DNA of 64,000 nucleotides from Sphingorhabdus sp. (GCA_028279555.1 JANQNO010000006.1:243837-307836); one strand, 5' to 3'; positions 1-9,772 are shown, counted from the first letter of the stretch. Translations and numbers: made by a program. Notes: a model not told the origin generated them from the sequence alone.

Positions 1-1228
1 TCAGGCTGGCATGTGTTAACGCGGCTTGCCCGATATTCTTCCAGCTATAGAAATCCCGGTAAGCCCGGTCATAACCTTCCTTAAGTGTTGCGGGAGTCAG
101 CTTGGCTGGCTGGTATACCACGTGACGCGTGTCGAACAGATCCCAATTGTTGGAAAAAATCCGTCCTTGCGCCGACAGATCTTCATACAATCTTGTGCCG
201 GGATAGGGAGTCTGAATATGGAAAGTCGACGTTGTCAGCCCATGCTCCACAGCCCAGCCAACGGTTCGGTCAAAAACATCCTCCTCATCGTCATCCATAC
301 CAAAGACGAATGAGCCGTTGATCATGATGCCAAGATCACTCAGTCTGCGGCTGACTGCAGCATAGTCTTTGGCCAAATTCTGCTTCTTGTTGCTTGAGCG
401 CAAATTTTCGGGGCTGAAGGTTTCAAAACCAACAAACAGGCTACGTAATCCGGCGCCAGCGGCTTTCTCTATCAAATCGCCGCGTAATACGCTGTCTACC
501 GTAGCGGCACCTTGAAAAAGCCTGCTCATACCGCGCATTCCTTCAAACAGATTCTCGGCGAACCGCCGATTGCCCAAAAGATGATCGTCAAGGAAATACA
601 AATGGCGGCCAGGCAGTCTGTCAATTTCCGACAGCGCTTCATCGACGCGTTGCGTATAGAATGATTTTCCGCCCCCAAAGAAAGCATCCTTGTAGCAGAA
701 GTCGCAATGCTGCGGACAACCTCGAGTGACAACAATCGAATTCGGCACGAGATACCGATTTCGTTTGATAAGATCGCGCCGAACGGGCGGAAGACCTTCG
801 ATCGTCCTGCCTCCCGTCGACACATAGCAAGCGCGGGGCGTGCCGGCTCTCAAATCGTCAAGAAAGGCCGGGAAGGTTTGTTCTCCCGGTCCGGTGAAGA
901 TTGTACCTGCATGTTGCGCAGCCTCATCCGGCAAAGAAGTGACGTGCAGACCGCCAAGTGCAACATGGGAGCCCTTTGCGCGATAATGGTCTGCAAGGCG
1001 ATAAGCCCTGTAAGCATTTGTTATGTAGACCTGAATTACTACCAGATCGGGTCGGTCACCAATATCAAGCCTCTCGACATGATCGTCGACAATTTCCACC
1101 TCGTCTTCAGGGTCTAGATATGCTGCAAGCGTTGCCAATCCCAAAGGCGGAAAGAGCGAGTATTTTACCGGGCGCCAGAATGGGCTCTTTGCCTCCGTTA
1201 GGGCCGGAAGGATCATCTTGACTTTCAA
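1..1228 (-). CDS. B12-binding-domain radical SAM protein, C-terminus cut by window edge
   Basis: About 409 residues are visible and the frame is still open at base 1, so the C-terminus is missing. The order is that of cobalamin-binding-domain radical SAM enzymes: an N-terminal Rossmann-like region (about residues 1-145, containing LGGLHVTSLP) and then the 4Fe-4S signature TRGCPQHCDFCYKD with Cys171, Cys175 and Cys178. The start is taken as TTG at 1228 (product MKVKMILPALTEA) because AGGTGA lies 7 bases upstream; an ATG at 1216 is the alternative. The B12 motif DxHxxG is not obvious, which is common in this group. Substrate cannot be told from sequence. It is divergent from the beta-helix gene. 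Confidence 0.85.
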   Translation of the reverse strand, partial: MKVKMILPALTEAKSPFWRPVKYSLFPPLGLATLAAYLDPEDEVEIVDDHVERLDIGDRPDLVVIQVYITNAYRAYRLADHYRAKGSHVALGGLHVTSLPDEAAQHAGTIFTGPGEQTFPAFLDDLRAGTPRACYVSTGGRTIEGLPPVRRDLIKRNRYLVPNSIVVTRGCPQHCDFCYKDAFFGGGKSFYTQRVDEALSEIDRLPGRHLYFLDDHLLGNRRFAENLFEGMRGMSRLFQGAATVDSVLRGDLIEKAAGAGLRSLFVGFETFSPENLRSSNKKQNLAKDYAAVSRRLSDLGIMINGSFVFGMDDDEEDVFDRTVGWAVEHGLTTSTFHIQTPYPGTRLYEDLSAQGRIFSNNWDLFDTRHVVYQPAKLTPATLKEGYDRAYRDFYSWKNIGQAALTHASL

Positions 1229-1445
1229 GTGAAATCACCTGTCATGGCGCGTGAAGCTATCTTCAGTTAAAGCCGGAGGCAATGCGAATATCCTTTGCGA
1301 TGCGAAACGACCATCGTTAACCTTTGGCTGCCCGCCGTCCCCATACAGGACTTACCATTTCAGCATTGGTTAATCCGCTGGCCGCAAGCTGGCGCTTTGC
1401 GCTATGACGCCTGCCGGAATATTCGTTTCACCAAAGGCAAAATCC

Positions 1446-2387
1446 ATGAAAGCCCTTCCCATCGCCATTCTTGCTGTTGCAGCGGCCGTCTCTACACAGG
1501 CGCAGGCGCAGAATTCAGCGCCTTTCACCGTTGCAGAGACCGGCAAGAGCTACCGCATCCTGGAGCATGCCGTGAAAGCCATAGGTGGTGGCAATGGCAC
1601 CATCATCATTCGCCCGGGCACCTACCGCCAATGCGCGGTGCAGGCGGCGGGCAATATCGCATACCGCGCCGCGGTGCCCGGACAGGTCGTTTTCGACCGT
1701 GCGACCTGCGAAGGGAAGGCTGCACTTGTCCTGCGCGGCCGCGGTGCCAGCGTCGATGGCATCATCTTTCAGGGCATGGTCGTGCATGACGCCAATGGTG
1801 CCGGCATTCGCCTGGAAAAGGGAAATCTGAAGGTTACCCGCTCGATCTTCCGCGACAGCGAGCAGGGCATCTTGACCGCCAATGATCCGCGCGGTTCGAT
1901 TTCGATCGACCAGACGACATTCAGCGGGCTTGGGCGCTGCGATCGCGGGCTCGCTTGCGCGCACAGCATCTATATCGGCGGATATGGCTCGCTCACTGTA
2001 ACGCGCAGCCGCTTCGAGCGCGGCAATGGCGGGCACTATGTGAAAACCCGCTCGGCGCGCGTGAATATCTCGGGCAACGCCTTCGATGACAGCCGCGGGC
2101 GCGGCACCAACTATATGATCGACCTGTCGGCCGGGGCGACCGGCAGCATCACCGGCAACACCTTCGTGCAGGGGCAGAGCAAGGAAAATTGGTCGGCCTT
2201 TATCACCGTTGCTCCGGAAGGCCGGGTCAATTCGAGCGCGGGCCTGTCGATCAGCAATAATGACGCACGGCTTGCCACCGGCGTGCGGCGCGACACAACC
2301 TTCGTTGCCGACTGGTCGGGCGAGCGTATCGATCTCGGCTCGAACCGGCTTGGCCGCGGCCTCAAACCCTTCGCGCGGCGAAATTAG
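1446..2387 (+). CDS. Secreted right-handed beta-helix repeat protein
   Basis: 313 residues. The N-terminus MKALPIAILAVAAAVSTQAQA is a clear Sec signal peptide cleaved near AQA-QN. The rest has the repeated short-strand pattern of right-handed parallel beta-helix proteins: many G-x-[ILV]-x-[ILV] turns and N/D/R-rich corners such as VTRSIFRDSEQG and ISGNAFDDSRG. The fold is shared by polysaccharide lyases, epimerases and adhesive surface proteins, but I see no lyase catalytic motif, so activity is unknown. The ATG at 1446 is preferred over an upstream one at 1404 because it places the signal peptide at the N-terminus. The stop is close to the convergent GNAT gene. Confidence 0.75.
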   Translation: MKALPIAILAVAAAVSTQAQAQNSAPFTVAETGKSYRILEHAVKAIGGGNGTIIIRPGTYRQCAVQAAGNIAYRAAVPGQVVFDRATCEGKAALVLRGRGASVDGIIFQGMVVHDANGAGIRLEKGNLKVTRSIFRDSEQGILTANDPRGSISIDQTTFSGLGRCDRGLACAHSIYIGGYGSLTVTRSRFERGNGGHYVKTRSARVNISGNAFDDSRGRGTNYMIDLSAGATGSITGNTFVQGQSKENWSAFITVAPEGRVNSSAGLSISNNDARLATGVRRDTTFVADWSGERIDLGSNRLGRGLKPFARRN

Positions 2388-2391
2388 GGCC

Positions 2392-2850
2392 TTAGACCTC
2401 CAGCGTCATATAGCGCGCAAAGCCGTCTTCGGCGCTATAGTCACCGAATGGCCCGCAATATTCGAAACCATGCGCGCGGTAGAGATAATGCGCGGGCTCG
2501 AAATAATCGCCCGACCCGGTTTCCAGGCTGAGGCGCGTATAACCGCGTTCGCGCGCCTTGCGGATGATATGCGCGAGCATGGCAGCCGCAACGCCCCTTC
2601 GCAGATGCGCGCGATGCGTACGCATGGATTTGATTTCGCCATGATCTACCGCAATCTGCTGGAGCGCGCCGCAACCCATCAGCGCTGCGTCATCGCGAAC
2701 CGCCCAGAAAGTCACCTCCGGTTTCTGCAGCGCTTCGATATCCAGAAAATGGCAGGCATCTTTGGGCGAATTGGCCATCATCGCCGCCATATGCTCTTCA
2801 AGCAGCGCGCGAATTTCAGGGGTCGCGGGGTCAGCGGGGGCTATGTGCAT
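2392..2850 (-). CDS. GNAT family N-acetyltransferase
   Basis: 152 residues with a GNAT fold: beta-4 strand VTFWAVRDDAALMGCGALQQI and the acetyl-CoA loop region RRGVAAAMLAHIIRKARERG, followed by LSLETGSGDYFEPAHYLYRAHGF, which is typical of the small PhnO/YsnE-like acetyltransferases. Acceptor substrate unknown. It is the last gene of a minus-strand run: M14 peptidase (4814), TonB-like protein (3663), then this gene after a 9-base gap, so co-transcription is likely. Confidence 0.8.
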   Translation of the reverse strand: MHIAPADPATPEIRALLEEHMAAMMANSPKDACHFLDIEALQKPEVTFWAVRDDAALMGCGALQQIAVDHGEIKSMRTHRAHLRRGVAAAMLAHIIRKARERGYTRLSLETGSGDYFEPAHYLYRAHGFEYCGPFGDYSAEDGFARYMTLEV

Positions 2851-2859
2851 GGCCGCTTG

Positions 2860-3663
2860 TCACTCGCCGGCTTTTGGCCAGCTGATGTAGACAGAGCTTG
2901 TCGCAGCCATGGGCTTTCCGCTCTCCCGTCCGATTGCTGGCGCATAGCGCATATTGGCAATCAGCCGGTCGCAAATCTGCTTGTCGAGACTATCATTGTG
3001 CGTTGCCCGAAACAGGATGCAGCGTGTGACCTTGCCCGTCTCGTCAACGCCGAGCGACGCACTGATACCATGGATATGCTCGGGGGGCGGCGTGTCCGGG
3101 CCTATGCCGATCATCGCAAGATCGGCCGAAACCAGCGCCCGGGGCCCGCGCGAATATTTTGACGGATAGGGCGAATCCTGCAACATATGCATTTTCGGAA
3201 TCACCTCATAACTGACGGTTGCCTTATAGCTCTTTGCGAGCCGCTTTCCCTGCGTGTCCATCGCCGGAATGAAGCGTGCATATTTGGTCACATGCGGGCA
3301 GGCATGGTCATTGAAAGCTGCAACTTCGGACGGCGCGATAATCTCGCATTTGGCGATTCTTCCCATCTCAGAAATATCAAGCTGCAGCCTCACCATACCT
3401 TCCTGGTCCGCTTCAATGTTGGCGGGATAGGGGCCCTGCTGCAGCTTGCCGCCGCGCCAGTCGAGGCTGAGCGGGCGGTAAATTCCGGGGGTGACATTTC
3501 TCTCGCTGGCCACCCGAAGCCGGATTTGCGCGTGCCGCGTGTTGCCATCCGCATTCGTCCAGCTGCTACCCAGGTCGCCCTTTCGCTTTTCCGCTTCGGC
3601 AGCCTGAAGGCCGCCGGCCTGAAATAGGGCGCTCGCCGCCAAAACAAGGAAGAAATTCCGCAT
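2860..3663 (-). CDS. Periplasmic protein with TonB C-terminal-like domains
   Basis: 267 residues with signal peptide [21 protein letters not shown]. Two segments look like the C-terminal domain of energy-transducer TonB: about residues 85-165 (YPANIEADQEGMVRLQLDIS, then CEIIAPS and the AFNDHAC stretch) and about 195-262 (ISASLGVDETGKVTRCILFR, then DKQICDRLIANMRYAPA). Each has the strand-Gly-Val-strand pattern followed by a paired cysteine. There is no N-terminal transmembrane anchor with a proline-rich arm, so it is not a classical TonB. The start ATG overlaps the stop of the upstream M14 gene by one base (TGATG), suggesting translational coupling. Role unknown. Confidence 0.65.
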   Translation of the reverse strand: MRNFFLVLAASALFQAGGLQAAEAEKRKGDLGSSWTNADGNTRHAQIRLRVASERNVTPGIYRPLSLDWRGGKLQQGPYPANIEADQEGMVRLQLDISEMGRIAKCEIIAPSEVAAFNDHACPHVTKYARFIPAMDTQGKRLAKSYKATVSYEVIPKMHMLQDSPYPSKYSRGPRALVSADLAMIGIGPDTPPPEHIHGISASLGVDETGKVTRCILFRATHNDSLDKQICDRLIANMRYAPAIGRESGKPMAATSSVYISWPKAGE

Positions 3664-4814
3664 CACACCATCTCCGCCAGCGCGCCGAGACATTCGCGCG
3701 CCAGCTCCATAGAGCGCTCGGGCGACCAACCGCGCGCCTTGTCCGGCAGGTCGATATTATCCTTGAAGGGCATTTCAAGCGTCATAGCGACGCAGCCCTT
3801 GCCCTTGCCCATCCGCGCTTCGCCGAAACGCTCGGCCAGCTGATTGGTGGACATGGAAAGGTTGGCCTTGCCTTTCGCGGCAACCGGATAACCCAGCCTG
3901 GTCTGAAAATCCGCCGTCCTGAGCGCCAGCCGGTCGCGATAGGCGTGATAGCGCTTGCCCTGGTCATCGCTCCAGGAAGGGATGCCTTCAAAGCCGGCAA
4001 TGAAAGCCGCGGGAATAGCCTCGTCACCATGCACATCCATGGCCCAATGCACGCCGCTTTCATCCATCGCATTGCGGATAGCCAGGACCTCCGGTGATCG
4101 CTCGGCCGTCGGTTCATGCCATTCACGGTTGAGATTGACGCCTGCATAGTTGGTCCGCAGATGTCCGCGCCGCGATCCATCGGGATTGCAGTTGGGCACG
4201 GCATGGATCGTGCATTTGCGGCGCAGATACTGGCCATGCGGATTGCCGGGGTCGGTGAGCGCGTCGAGCGCACCCTCCATCCACCATTCGGCCATGCTTT
4301 CGCCCGGATGCTGCCGCGCATAGAGCCAGACGACAATATCGCCCTCGCCCATGGACAGGCAATCGATGGGTTGTCCCTCCAGGCTGTGACCCAACACGCG
4401 GTGTGAAACGCCTTCGCACAGAGCGGCATTGCTCACCAGGTCGTGATGCCGCTCCATCGAATAGGGGGCAAAATAGGCGAACCAGCTGAGCGGGCCATCG
4501 GGCGTGTATCGAATGGTCAGCGTCCCGCCCTCTTCGCCCGGCTCATAGGCAGAAGGTGCGCGCAGCCATTCCTCCCGGTCTTCGGTCACGCAGGCATCAT
4601 AATCCGCCCAGCCCTGCGGGTAGGCGCTTTTTGCCAGACCGGTAATGCGCAAAGTGATTTCCTCGCCGGGCGCGGATGCCACGCGGAAATGAAACCATTG
4701 ATAAAAGTCGCTATCCTTGTCCTTGCGGATGGAGAGTGTTGCCACTGTGCCATCGATTTTCTCGACGACGATATTGCCACTGTCGAAGGCAGCGTTGATG
4801 TCATGAATGGTCAT
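3663..4814 (-). CDS. M14-family zinc carboxypeptidase (cytosolic carboxypeptidase type)
   Basis: 383 residues. The N-terminal beta-sandwich domain (about 1-125) and the following M14 domain match bacterial cytosolic carboxypeptidase (CCP/Nna1-like) proteins. Zinc ligands are visible as His and Glu in ARQHPGES and a later His in [10 protein letters not shown]; the substrate-binding segment is NCNPDGS-R; the catalytic Glu fits TLEMPF. No signal peptide, so probably cytoplasmic. ATG at 4814 was chosen over upstream in-frame codons because the region before it (to 4895) reads through repeat DNA. First gene of a three-gene minus-strand run. Confidence 0.85.
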   Translation of the reverse strand: MTIHDINAAFDSGNIVVEKIDGTVATLSIRKDKDSDFYQWFHFRVASAPGEEITLRITGLAKSAYPQGWADYDACVTEDREEWLRAPSAYEPGEEGGTLTIRYTPDGPLSWFAYFAPYSMERHHDLVSNAALCEGVSHRVLGHSLEGQPIDCLSMGEGDIVVWLYARQHPGESMAEWWMEGALDALTDPGNPHGQYLRRKCTIHAVPNCNPDGSRRGHLRTNYAGVNLNREWHEPTAERSPEVLAIRNAMDESGVHWAMDVHGDEAIPAAFIAGFEGIPSWSDDQGKRYHAYRDRLALRTADFQTRLGYPVAAKGKANLSMSTNQLAERFGEARMGKGKGCVAMTLEMPFKDNIDLPDKARGWSPERSMELARECLGALAEMV

Positions 4815-4869
4815 CTGACGGGCTATATTTCGATGCGCAGTAGAAATAAACAGACATCTCGTCAGTGCT

Positions 4870-4931
4870 TTCCAGCGAAAGCTGGAATCCAGCATGAGGG
4901 TGAAAGACTGGGGCTCAGCTTCCGCTGGGGG
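4870..4931. repeat. Double-hairpin intergenic repeat, copy A
   Basis: Two inverted repeats separated by about 30 bases: TCCAGCGAAAGCTGGA at 4871-4886 and a CAGCTTCCGCTG hairpin ending in a G-run at 4931. The same two-hairpin arrangement recurs at 14281-14344 and 33030-33090, always between genes, so it is a dispersed REP/BIME-like element. Confidence 0.75.
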
Positions 4932-4952
4932 TCACGGACACAAGCCAACACC

Positions 4953-5019
4953 GTTCGTGCTGAGCCTGTCGAAGTATGAGCGGTATCCGCGCGGGCCGTC
5001 CTTCGACTATCTCACGAAC
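4953..5019. repeat. Intergenic inverted repeat (GTTCGTG..GTCGAAG type)
   Basis: GTTCGTG (4953-4959) and GTCGAAG (4968-4974) are mirrored by CTTCGAC (5001-5007) and CACGAAC (5013-5019). The left arm, 'TTCGTGCTGAGCCTGTCGAA', is a repeat I know from many alphaproteobacterial genomes. No gene lies here. Confidence 0.65.
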
Positions 5020-5063
5020 TGACGTTCGAGAGGCTCAAGGCTAGGGTCTGAGCAACATTGTGC

Positions 5064-5678
5064 CTATTCTATTGTAATGCTCTCGCCATTTTCGCCAGGG
5101 AAATTCGAGAACAGCGCTTCGGCCAGCTTCGATGCGGCAATGCCCGGCTGGGCAGCTGGCGAACCCTTGCCCGCCTCCTGGCTCGCAGTGCCCTCCCACA
5201 CGACGGCATTGTCGGCGCTCCGCCTGATCCGCACCGACAGCGTGGTTACCACGCGTTCTTTGGGGCCGCCGCCCAGATTGAGACCAACGCCCACGCCAAC
5301 ACCCGATCGATAGCCGCCGGTGCCGCCGCCTACGCCAACCGATACCGGCGAGCGACCGGAAATCACGCGATCACCGACACTGACCCTGATCGAGGCGGTA
5401 TATTCGGGCTCTCCAGGCGCTGTCTGACTATAGCCGACCCTGTTCATCTCGCGCTGAACAGCAGCGATATAGGGTGACAGCGCGAGTGTACCGGCATCGC
5501 TTTCCTGGCGCGCCTTGCCGTCATCATCGGCATCGGCAAGCCTGACCACATAACTGCCCTGACCATATTGGACGCCGTCTGCAACGCGGTTGAAACGGGT
5601 AACCTCGACCGGGCCGGTCGGCACAACGCAACCGGCAAGCAGAAGAGCTGGCAGACACCCCACAAACATTCGTTTCAT
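5064..5678 (-). CDS. DUF4136-type lipoprotein
   Basis: 204 residues. N-terminus MKRMFVGCLPALLLAGC gives a lipobox (LLAGC) with the acylated Cys at residue 17. The body resembles DUF4136 envelope lipoproteins: a long beta-rich domain, a Gly/Val-rich loop (VGVGGGTGGYRSGVGVGVG) and RVVTTLSVRIRRSADNAVVWEG. Start at 5678 is supported by GGAGG 8 bases upstream. Function of the family is not known. It stands alone, divergent from rpmJ. Confidence 0.75.
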   Translation of the reverse strand: MKRMFVGCLPALLLAGCVVPTGPVEVTRFNRVADGVQYGQGSYVVRLADADDDGKARQESDAGTLALSPYIAAVQREMNRVGYSQTAPGEPEYTASIRVSVGDRVISGRSPVSVGVGGGTGGYRSGVGVGVGLNLGGGPKERVVTTLSVRIRRSADNAVVWEGTASQEAGKGSPAAQPGIAASKLAEALFSNFPGENGESITIE

Positions 5679-5838
5679 CGGATTAACCTCCATAGATGCC
5701 AGGTCGCGCCGCCTGCTTCTATTCCATAAGACGAAAAGCCGCAATGATGCTTGACTTTTGTGCCTGCCCTCCATAGATGCGCGCCTTCATATCGCTCCTG
5801 CTGCGGGATGCAGAGATTTTAGCCACACGGAAATACGC

Positions 5839-5964
5839 ATGAAGATTGTAAACTCTTTGAAGTCCCTGAAGGGCCGTCACCGCGACAATCGCGTTATCCG
5901 CCGCCGCGGCCGGGTCTATGTGATCAACAAGACCAACCGCCGCTTCAAGGCGCGTCAGGGATAA
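5839..5964 (+). CDS. rpmJ: 50S ribosomal protein L36 (zinc-free form)
   Basis: 41 residues, [20 protein letters not shown], then [21 protein letters not shown]. This is the longer C-minus form of L36, lacking the Cys3-His zinc ribbon; it is the usual form in alphaproteobacteria. A strong hairpin terminator follows at 6011-6040, so it is probably a single-gene unit. Confidence 0.95.
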   Translation: MKIVNSLKSLKGRHRDNRVIRRRGRVYVINKTNRRFKARQG

Positions 5965-6010
5965 TGACGCCTTTCGACTCGCTGTTTCAGTGGGTTCCGA
6001 ATTTCGCAAG

Positions 6011-6040
6011 CCGCCCCGAAATATTCGCGGGCGGTTTTTT
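6011..6040 (+). terminator. Rho-independent terminator after rpmJ
   Basis: CCGCCC, an 11-12-base loop, and GGGCGG followed directly by TTTTTT. It lies 47 bases after the rpmJ stop and just before the HAD gene. Confidence 0.85.
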
Positions 6041-6057
6041 GCGTTCCAGGCTGGGTT

Positions 6058-6669
6058 ATGGCTGAAATCCGCAACGTCATCTTCGATTTTGGCGGTGTTC
6101 TGATTGACTGGGATTTGCGCTATCTCTTCGAAAAGCTGATCGCCGATCCGGCGGAACTCGACTGGTTTCTGGAAAATGTTGTCACCAAGGAGTGGCATTT
6201 CAATGCCGATATGGGTGTCCCGCTGGACAGAATGGTGGCGGAACGCAAGGTCGAATTTCCCGATCATGCGCATCTGATCGATGCCTATTCCCGCCGCTTC
6301 AATGAATCCATTCCAGGCACGGTGGCGGGGACACCCGGAATTTTGGCGGAGTTGAGCGCGCGCGAAATCCCACTCTTTGGCCTGACCAATTTCGGAGCAG
6401 AATTTTTCGCAGGCTATCGCCCGACGCAGCCGCTATTTGATCATTTCAGAGACATTCTCGTTTCAGGCGAGGAGAAGCTCGCCAAGCCCGACCCGGCAAT
6501 CTATGCGCTGGCCTGCCGGCGTTTCGCTGTAGTTCCCGGCGAAACATTGTTTATCGATGACAGCCTTCCCAATGTTGAGAGCGCCCGCGAATTTGGCCTC
6601 CTTGCGCATCATTTCACAGATGCCGATGCGCTGCGTGAAGAGCTGTTGCGATATGGCCTGGCGGATTAG
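6058..6669 (+). CDS. HAD superfamily hydrolase (HAD-IA, YihX-like)
   Basis: 203 residues. Motif I is IFDFGGVLIDWD (nucleophile Asp; the second acidic position is Gly, as in YihX-type sugar phosphatases), motif II FGLTNFG, motif III Lys in EKLAKPDPAIY, motif IV FIDDSLPNVESA. The helical cap lies at about residues 15-90. Likely a cytoplasmic phosphatase; substrate unknown. Confidence 0.85.
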   Translation: MAEIRNVIFDFGGVLIDWDLRYLFEKLIADPAELDWFLENVVTKEWHFNADMGVPLDRMVAERKVEFPDHAHLIDAYSRRFNESIPGTVAGTPGILAELSAREIPLFGLTNFGAEFFAGYRPTQPLFDHFRDILVSGEEKLAKPDPAIYALACRRFAVVPGETLFIDDSLPNVESAREFGLLAHHFTDADALREELLRYGLAD

Positions 6670-6772
6670 CCAAAAAGCTAATCCTTATCCCCTTCCAATC
6701 GCCGCCTGACTATGCTTAAGCGCATGGCGTCATTCGACTCCCGCTTGTATAAAGGAAGGACACCCTGCTCCC

Positions 6773-7978
6773 ATGAATATCCATGAATATCAGGCCAAGG
6801 ATCTGCTCGCCAAACATGGCGTTGCCGTTCCCAAGGGCATTCCGGCCATGAGCGTCGAAGAGGCCGTCGCAGCGGCAAAAGAGCTTCCTGGGCCGCTTTA
6901 TGTCGTCAAGGCGCAGATCCACGCCGGCGGGCGCGGCAAGGGCAAATTCAAGGAGCTGGGTGCAGATGCGAAAGGCGGCGTACGCCTTGCCAATTCGATC
7001 GAAGAGGTCGAGGCAGCGGCGAAGGAAATGCTCGGCAACACACTGGTCACCGTGCAGACCGGCGAGGAAGGCAAGCAGGTGAACCGTCTTTACATCACCG
7101 ATGGCGTCGATATCGGCAACGAGTTCTATCTCGCATTGCTTGTCGACCGCGCCACCAGCCGGATTGCGGTCGTGGCCTCGACCGAGGGCGGCATGGATAT
7201 CGAGGATGTCGCGCACAAGACGCCTGAAAAAATCCATACCATCACCATCGATCCGGCAACCGGGCTGATGCCGCATCATGGCCGCGTTGTCGCCGCCGCT
7301 CTTGAGCTGAAGGGCGATCTGGCCAAGCAGGCCGCGAAAATTCTGGCCGGGCTTTACAAGACATTCCTCGCCACTGACGCCGAACAGATCGAAATCAACC
7401 CGCTCGCCATCTGCCCTGGCGACGATGGCGACCAGCTGCTTGTGCTCGACGCCAAGCTTGGCTTCGACGGCAACGCCATGTTCCGCCATGCCGATATCGA
7501 AGAGCTGCGCGACATTACCGAGGAGGACCCCGCAGAGGTCGAGGCGTCCGAATATGATCTCGCCTATATCAAGCTGGACGGCAATATCGGCTGCATGGTG
7601 AACGGTGCCGGCCTTGCCATGGCGACGATGGATATCATCAAATTGAATGGCGAGTTTCCCGCCAACTTCCTCGATGTCGGCGGCGGCGCATCTACCGAGA
7701 AGGTAACGGCCGCTTTCAAGATCATCCTGCGCGATCCGGCGGTCAAAGGCATCCTCGTCAATATTTTCGGCGGCATTATGAAATGCGACATCATCGCCGA
7801 TGGTATCGTCGCGGCGGCCAAAGAAGTGAATCTGTCTGTCCCGCTCGTCGTGCGGCTGGAAGGCACCAATGTGAAGAAGGGCAAGGAGATATTGGAAAAT
7901 TCGGGCCTGCCGATCGTGCCGGCCAACGATCTGGGCGATGCTGCGAAAAAAATCGTCGCCGAGGTTAGGGCGGCTTGA
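6773..7978 (+). CDS. sucC: Succinyl-CoA synthetase (ADP-forming) beta subunit
   Basis: 401 residues, close to the usual 390-400. ATP-grasp domain with [13 protein letters not shown] at about 46-58; ligand/CoA-ligase part with LDVGGGAST and [16 protein letters not shown]. Converts succinyl-CoA to succinate with formation of ATP in the TCA cycle, together with the alpha subunit SucD. sucD does not follow; etfB is next, 121 bases downstream. This separation of sucC from sucD is, as I recall, normal in sphingomonads. Confidence 0.95.
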   Translation: MNIHEYQAKDLLAKHGVAVPKGIPAMSVEEAVAAAKELPGPLYVVKAQIHAGGRGKGKFKELGADAKGGVRLANSIEEVEAAAKEMLGNTLVTVQTGEEGKQVNRLYITDGVDIGNEFYLALLVDRATSRIAVVASTEGGMDIEDVAHKTPEKIHTITIDPATGLMPHHGRVVAAALELKGDLAKQAAKILAGLYKTFLATDAEQIEINPLAICPGDDGDQLLVLDAKLGFDGNAMFRHADIEELRDITEEDPAEVEASEYDLAYIKLDGNIGCMVNGAGLAMATMDIIKLNGEFPANFLDVGGGASTEKVTAAFKIILRDPAVKGILVNIFGGIMKCDIIADGIVAAAKEVNLSVPLVVRLEGTNVKKGKEILENSGLPIVPANDLGDAAKKIVAEVRAA

Positions 7979-8011
7979 TTTCTTCTCTGCCATCAAATGA
8001 GGCAAGATATA

Positions 8012-8034
8012 CTTGACGTTAACGTAAGCGTTAG
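8012..8034. promoter_or_regulatory. Candidate operator upstream of etfB
   Basis: CTTGACGTTAACGTAAGCGTTAG contains the perfect palindrome ACGTTAACGT (8016-8025) and a further CGTTA half. It resembles ACGTwwACGT operators of LiuR-type MerR regulators, which control branched-chain amino acid and acyl-CoA breakdown genes, including ETF genes in some proteobacteria. The assignment is by eye. Confidence 0.4.
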
Positions 8035-8099
8035 GCAATGAGGCCGCAATTGACAAACAGGGTGCAAATCCACCCATCCGGAAACTGGAGGAAAGCCAC

Positions 8100-8843
8100 A
8101 TGAAAATCCTCGTACCCGTCAAACGGGTCATCGATTACAACGTCAAACCGCGCGTGAAGCCGGACGGCTCCGGCGTCGATCTCGCCAATGTCAAGATGAG
8201 CATGAACCCCTTCGACGAGATTGCCGTCGAAGAGGCGATCCGCCTGAAGGAAGCAGGTACGGCAAGCGAGATCGTTGCGGTTTCGATAGGCCCCGACAAG
8301 GCGCAGGAAACGCTGCGCACTGCGCTGGCGATGGGTGCGGACCGTGCGATCCTTATCACGGCAGAAGATGTCGAGCCGCTGGGCGTGGCCAAGCTGCTCG
8401 CCAAGGTCGTCGAGGAGGAAAGCCCCGATCTGGTGATCCTCGGCAAGCAGGCGATCGACGATGACAGCAACCAGACGGGCCAGATGCTCGCTGCTCTGAC
8501 TGGCCGTCCGCAGGGCACTTTTGCTTCGAAAGTCGAGGTCAGCGGCGACAGCGTCAATGTCACCCGCGAAGTCGATGGCGGGCTAGAGACGGTCAGCCTC
8601 AAGACGCCCGCGATCATCACGACGGACCTGCGCCTCAACGAGCCGCGCTATGCCTCGCTGCCCAATATCATGAAGGCAAAATCAAAGCCGCTCGATATCA
8701 AGACGCCTGATGACTATGGCGTCGATGTCAGCCCGCGGCTGGAGACGCTGAATGTCTCCGAACCGCCCGTGCGCCAAGCGGGTATCAAGGTTGAAGATGT
8801 CGACCAGCTGGTCGCGAAACTCAAAGAATTGGGAGTAGCATGA
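8100..8843 (+). CDS. etfB: Electron transfer flavoprotein beta subunit
   Basis: 247 residues, usual family length about 249. N-terminus [20 protein letters not shown] is characteristic; AMP-binding segment [13 protein letters not shown] at about 119-131; ETF-beta signature region [17 protein letters not shown]. Carries electrons with EtfA from acyl-CoA and other dehydrogenases to ETF-ubiquinone oxidoreductase. GGAGG lies about 7 bases before the ATG. Coupled to etfA by a four-base stop/start overlap. Confidence 0.95.
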   Translation: MKILVPVKRVIDYNVKPRVKPDGSGVDLANVKMSMNPFDEIAVEEAIRLKEAGTASEIVAVSIGPDKAQETLRTALAMGADRAILITAEDVEPLGVAKLLAKVVEEESPDLVILGKQAIDDDSNQTGQMLAALTGRPQGTFASKVEVSGDSVNVTREVDGGLETVSLKTPAIITTDLRLNEPRYASLPNIMKAKSKPLDIKTPDDYGVDVSPRLETLNVSEPPVRQAGIKVEDVDQLVAKLKELGVA

Positions 8844-9772
8844 TGGCCGTTCTCGTTTACGTCGAACATGACAATGCGTCGGTGAAAGACGCAACGCTGG
8901 CCGCAGTCACCGCTGCAGGCGAGCTGGGTGAAGTTCACGCTTTGGTCGCTGGCTCGGGCTGCGCCGCTGTGGCCGATGAAGCCGCGAAGATTGCGGGCGT
9001 CGCCAAGGTACATCTCGCCGACGATCCTGCTTACGAGCATCAGCTGGCCGAAAATGTTGCGCCGCTGGTGGTCGGCCTGATGGACCATCATGACGCGTTC
9101 GTCGCGCCTGCCACCTCCAATGGCAAGAATATTGCGCCGCGCGTCGCCGCTGCGCTTGATGTCATGCAGATCAGCGACATTATCAGCGTCGAAAGCGCCG
9201 ACACCTTCAAGCGCCCGATCTATGCCGGCAACGCAATCGCCACGGTCAAGTCGAATGATGCTAAGAAGGTCATCACCGTGCGCGGCACCGCCTTTGCCAA
9301 GGCCGCGAGCGAAGGCGGTTCGGGCAGCGTCGAGGCGGTATCGGGCGACGGTGACGCAGGCCTCTCCAGCTTCGTTGGCGCAGAAATCGCCGAGAGCGAA
9401 CGTCCCGAACTCACCTCGGCCAAGATCATCGTATCTGGCGGCCGGGCGCTGAAAGACGCAGAAACCTTCGAAAGCACGATCCTGCCGCTTGCCGACAAGC
9501 TGGGCGCAGGCGTTGGCGCATCACGCGCAGCGGTCGATGCCGGCTATGTGCCCAACGACTATCAGGTCGGACAGACCGGCAAGATCGTTGCGCCCGAAGT
9601 CTATATCGCTATCGGTATTTCCGGCGCGATCCAGCATCTCGCTGGCATGAAAGATTCAAAAACGATCATCGCGATCAACAAGGATGAGGACGCGCCGATT
9701 TTTCAGGTCGCCGATATCGGCCTGGTTGCCGATCTCTACAATGTCGTGCCGGAGCTCACCGAAAAGCTCTGA
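8843..9772 (+). CDS. etfA: Electron transfer flavoprotein alpha subunit
   Basis: 309 residues from the second of two adjacent ATGs (8840 and 8843); 8843 gives [10 protein letters not shown] and better spacing from GGGAG at 8831. The C-terminal FAD-binding domain is complete: [26 protein letters not shown] and [20 protein letters not shown]. Partner of EtfB in the cytoplasm. A terminator at 9798-9829 ends the unit. Confidence 0.95.
   Translation: MAVLVYVEHDNASVKDATLAAVTAAGELGEVHALVAGSGCAAVADEAAKIAGVAKVHLADDPAYEHQLAENVAPLVVGLMDHHDAFVAPATSNGKNIAPRVAAALDVMQISDIISVESADTFKRPIYAGNAIATVKSNDAKKVITVRGTAFAKAASEGGSGSVEAVSGDGDAGLSSFVGAEIAESERPELTSAKIIVSGGRALKDAETFESTILPLADKLGAGVGASRAAVDAGYVPNDYQVGQTGKIVAPEVYIAIGISGAIQHLAGMKDSKTIIAINKDEDAPIFQVADIGLVADLYNVVPELTEKL

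Noticed and set aside
1359..1373. CtrA-like site TTAA-N7-TGAA (minus strand) before the beta-helix gene
   Set aside because: One mismatch in a short AT-rich motif, in the wrong orientation for the beta-helix gene and over 130 bases from the radical SAM start; expected by chance.
6773..7978. Broken sucCD operon (missing sucD)
   Set aside because: Separation of sucC from sucD with etfBA downstream is, as I recall, the normal sphingomonad arrangement, so no deletion need be invoked.
6716..8131. 471-codon minus-strand frame opposite sucC
   Set aside because: sucC is unambiguous on the other strand and fills the same bases.
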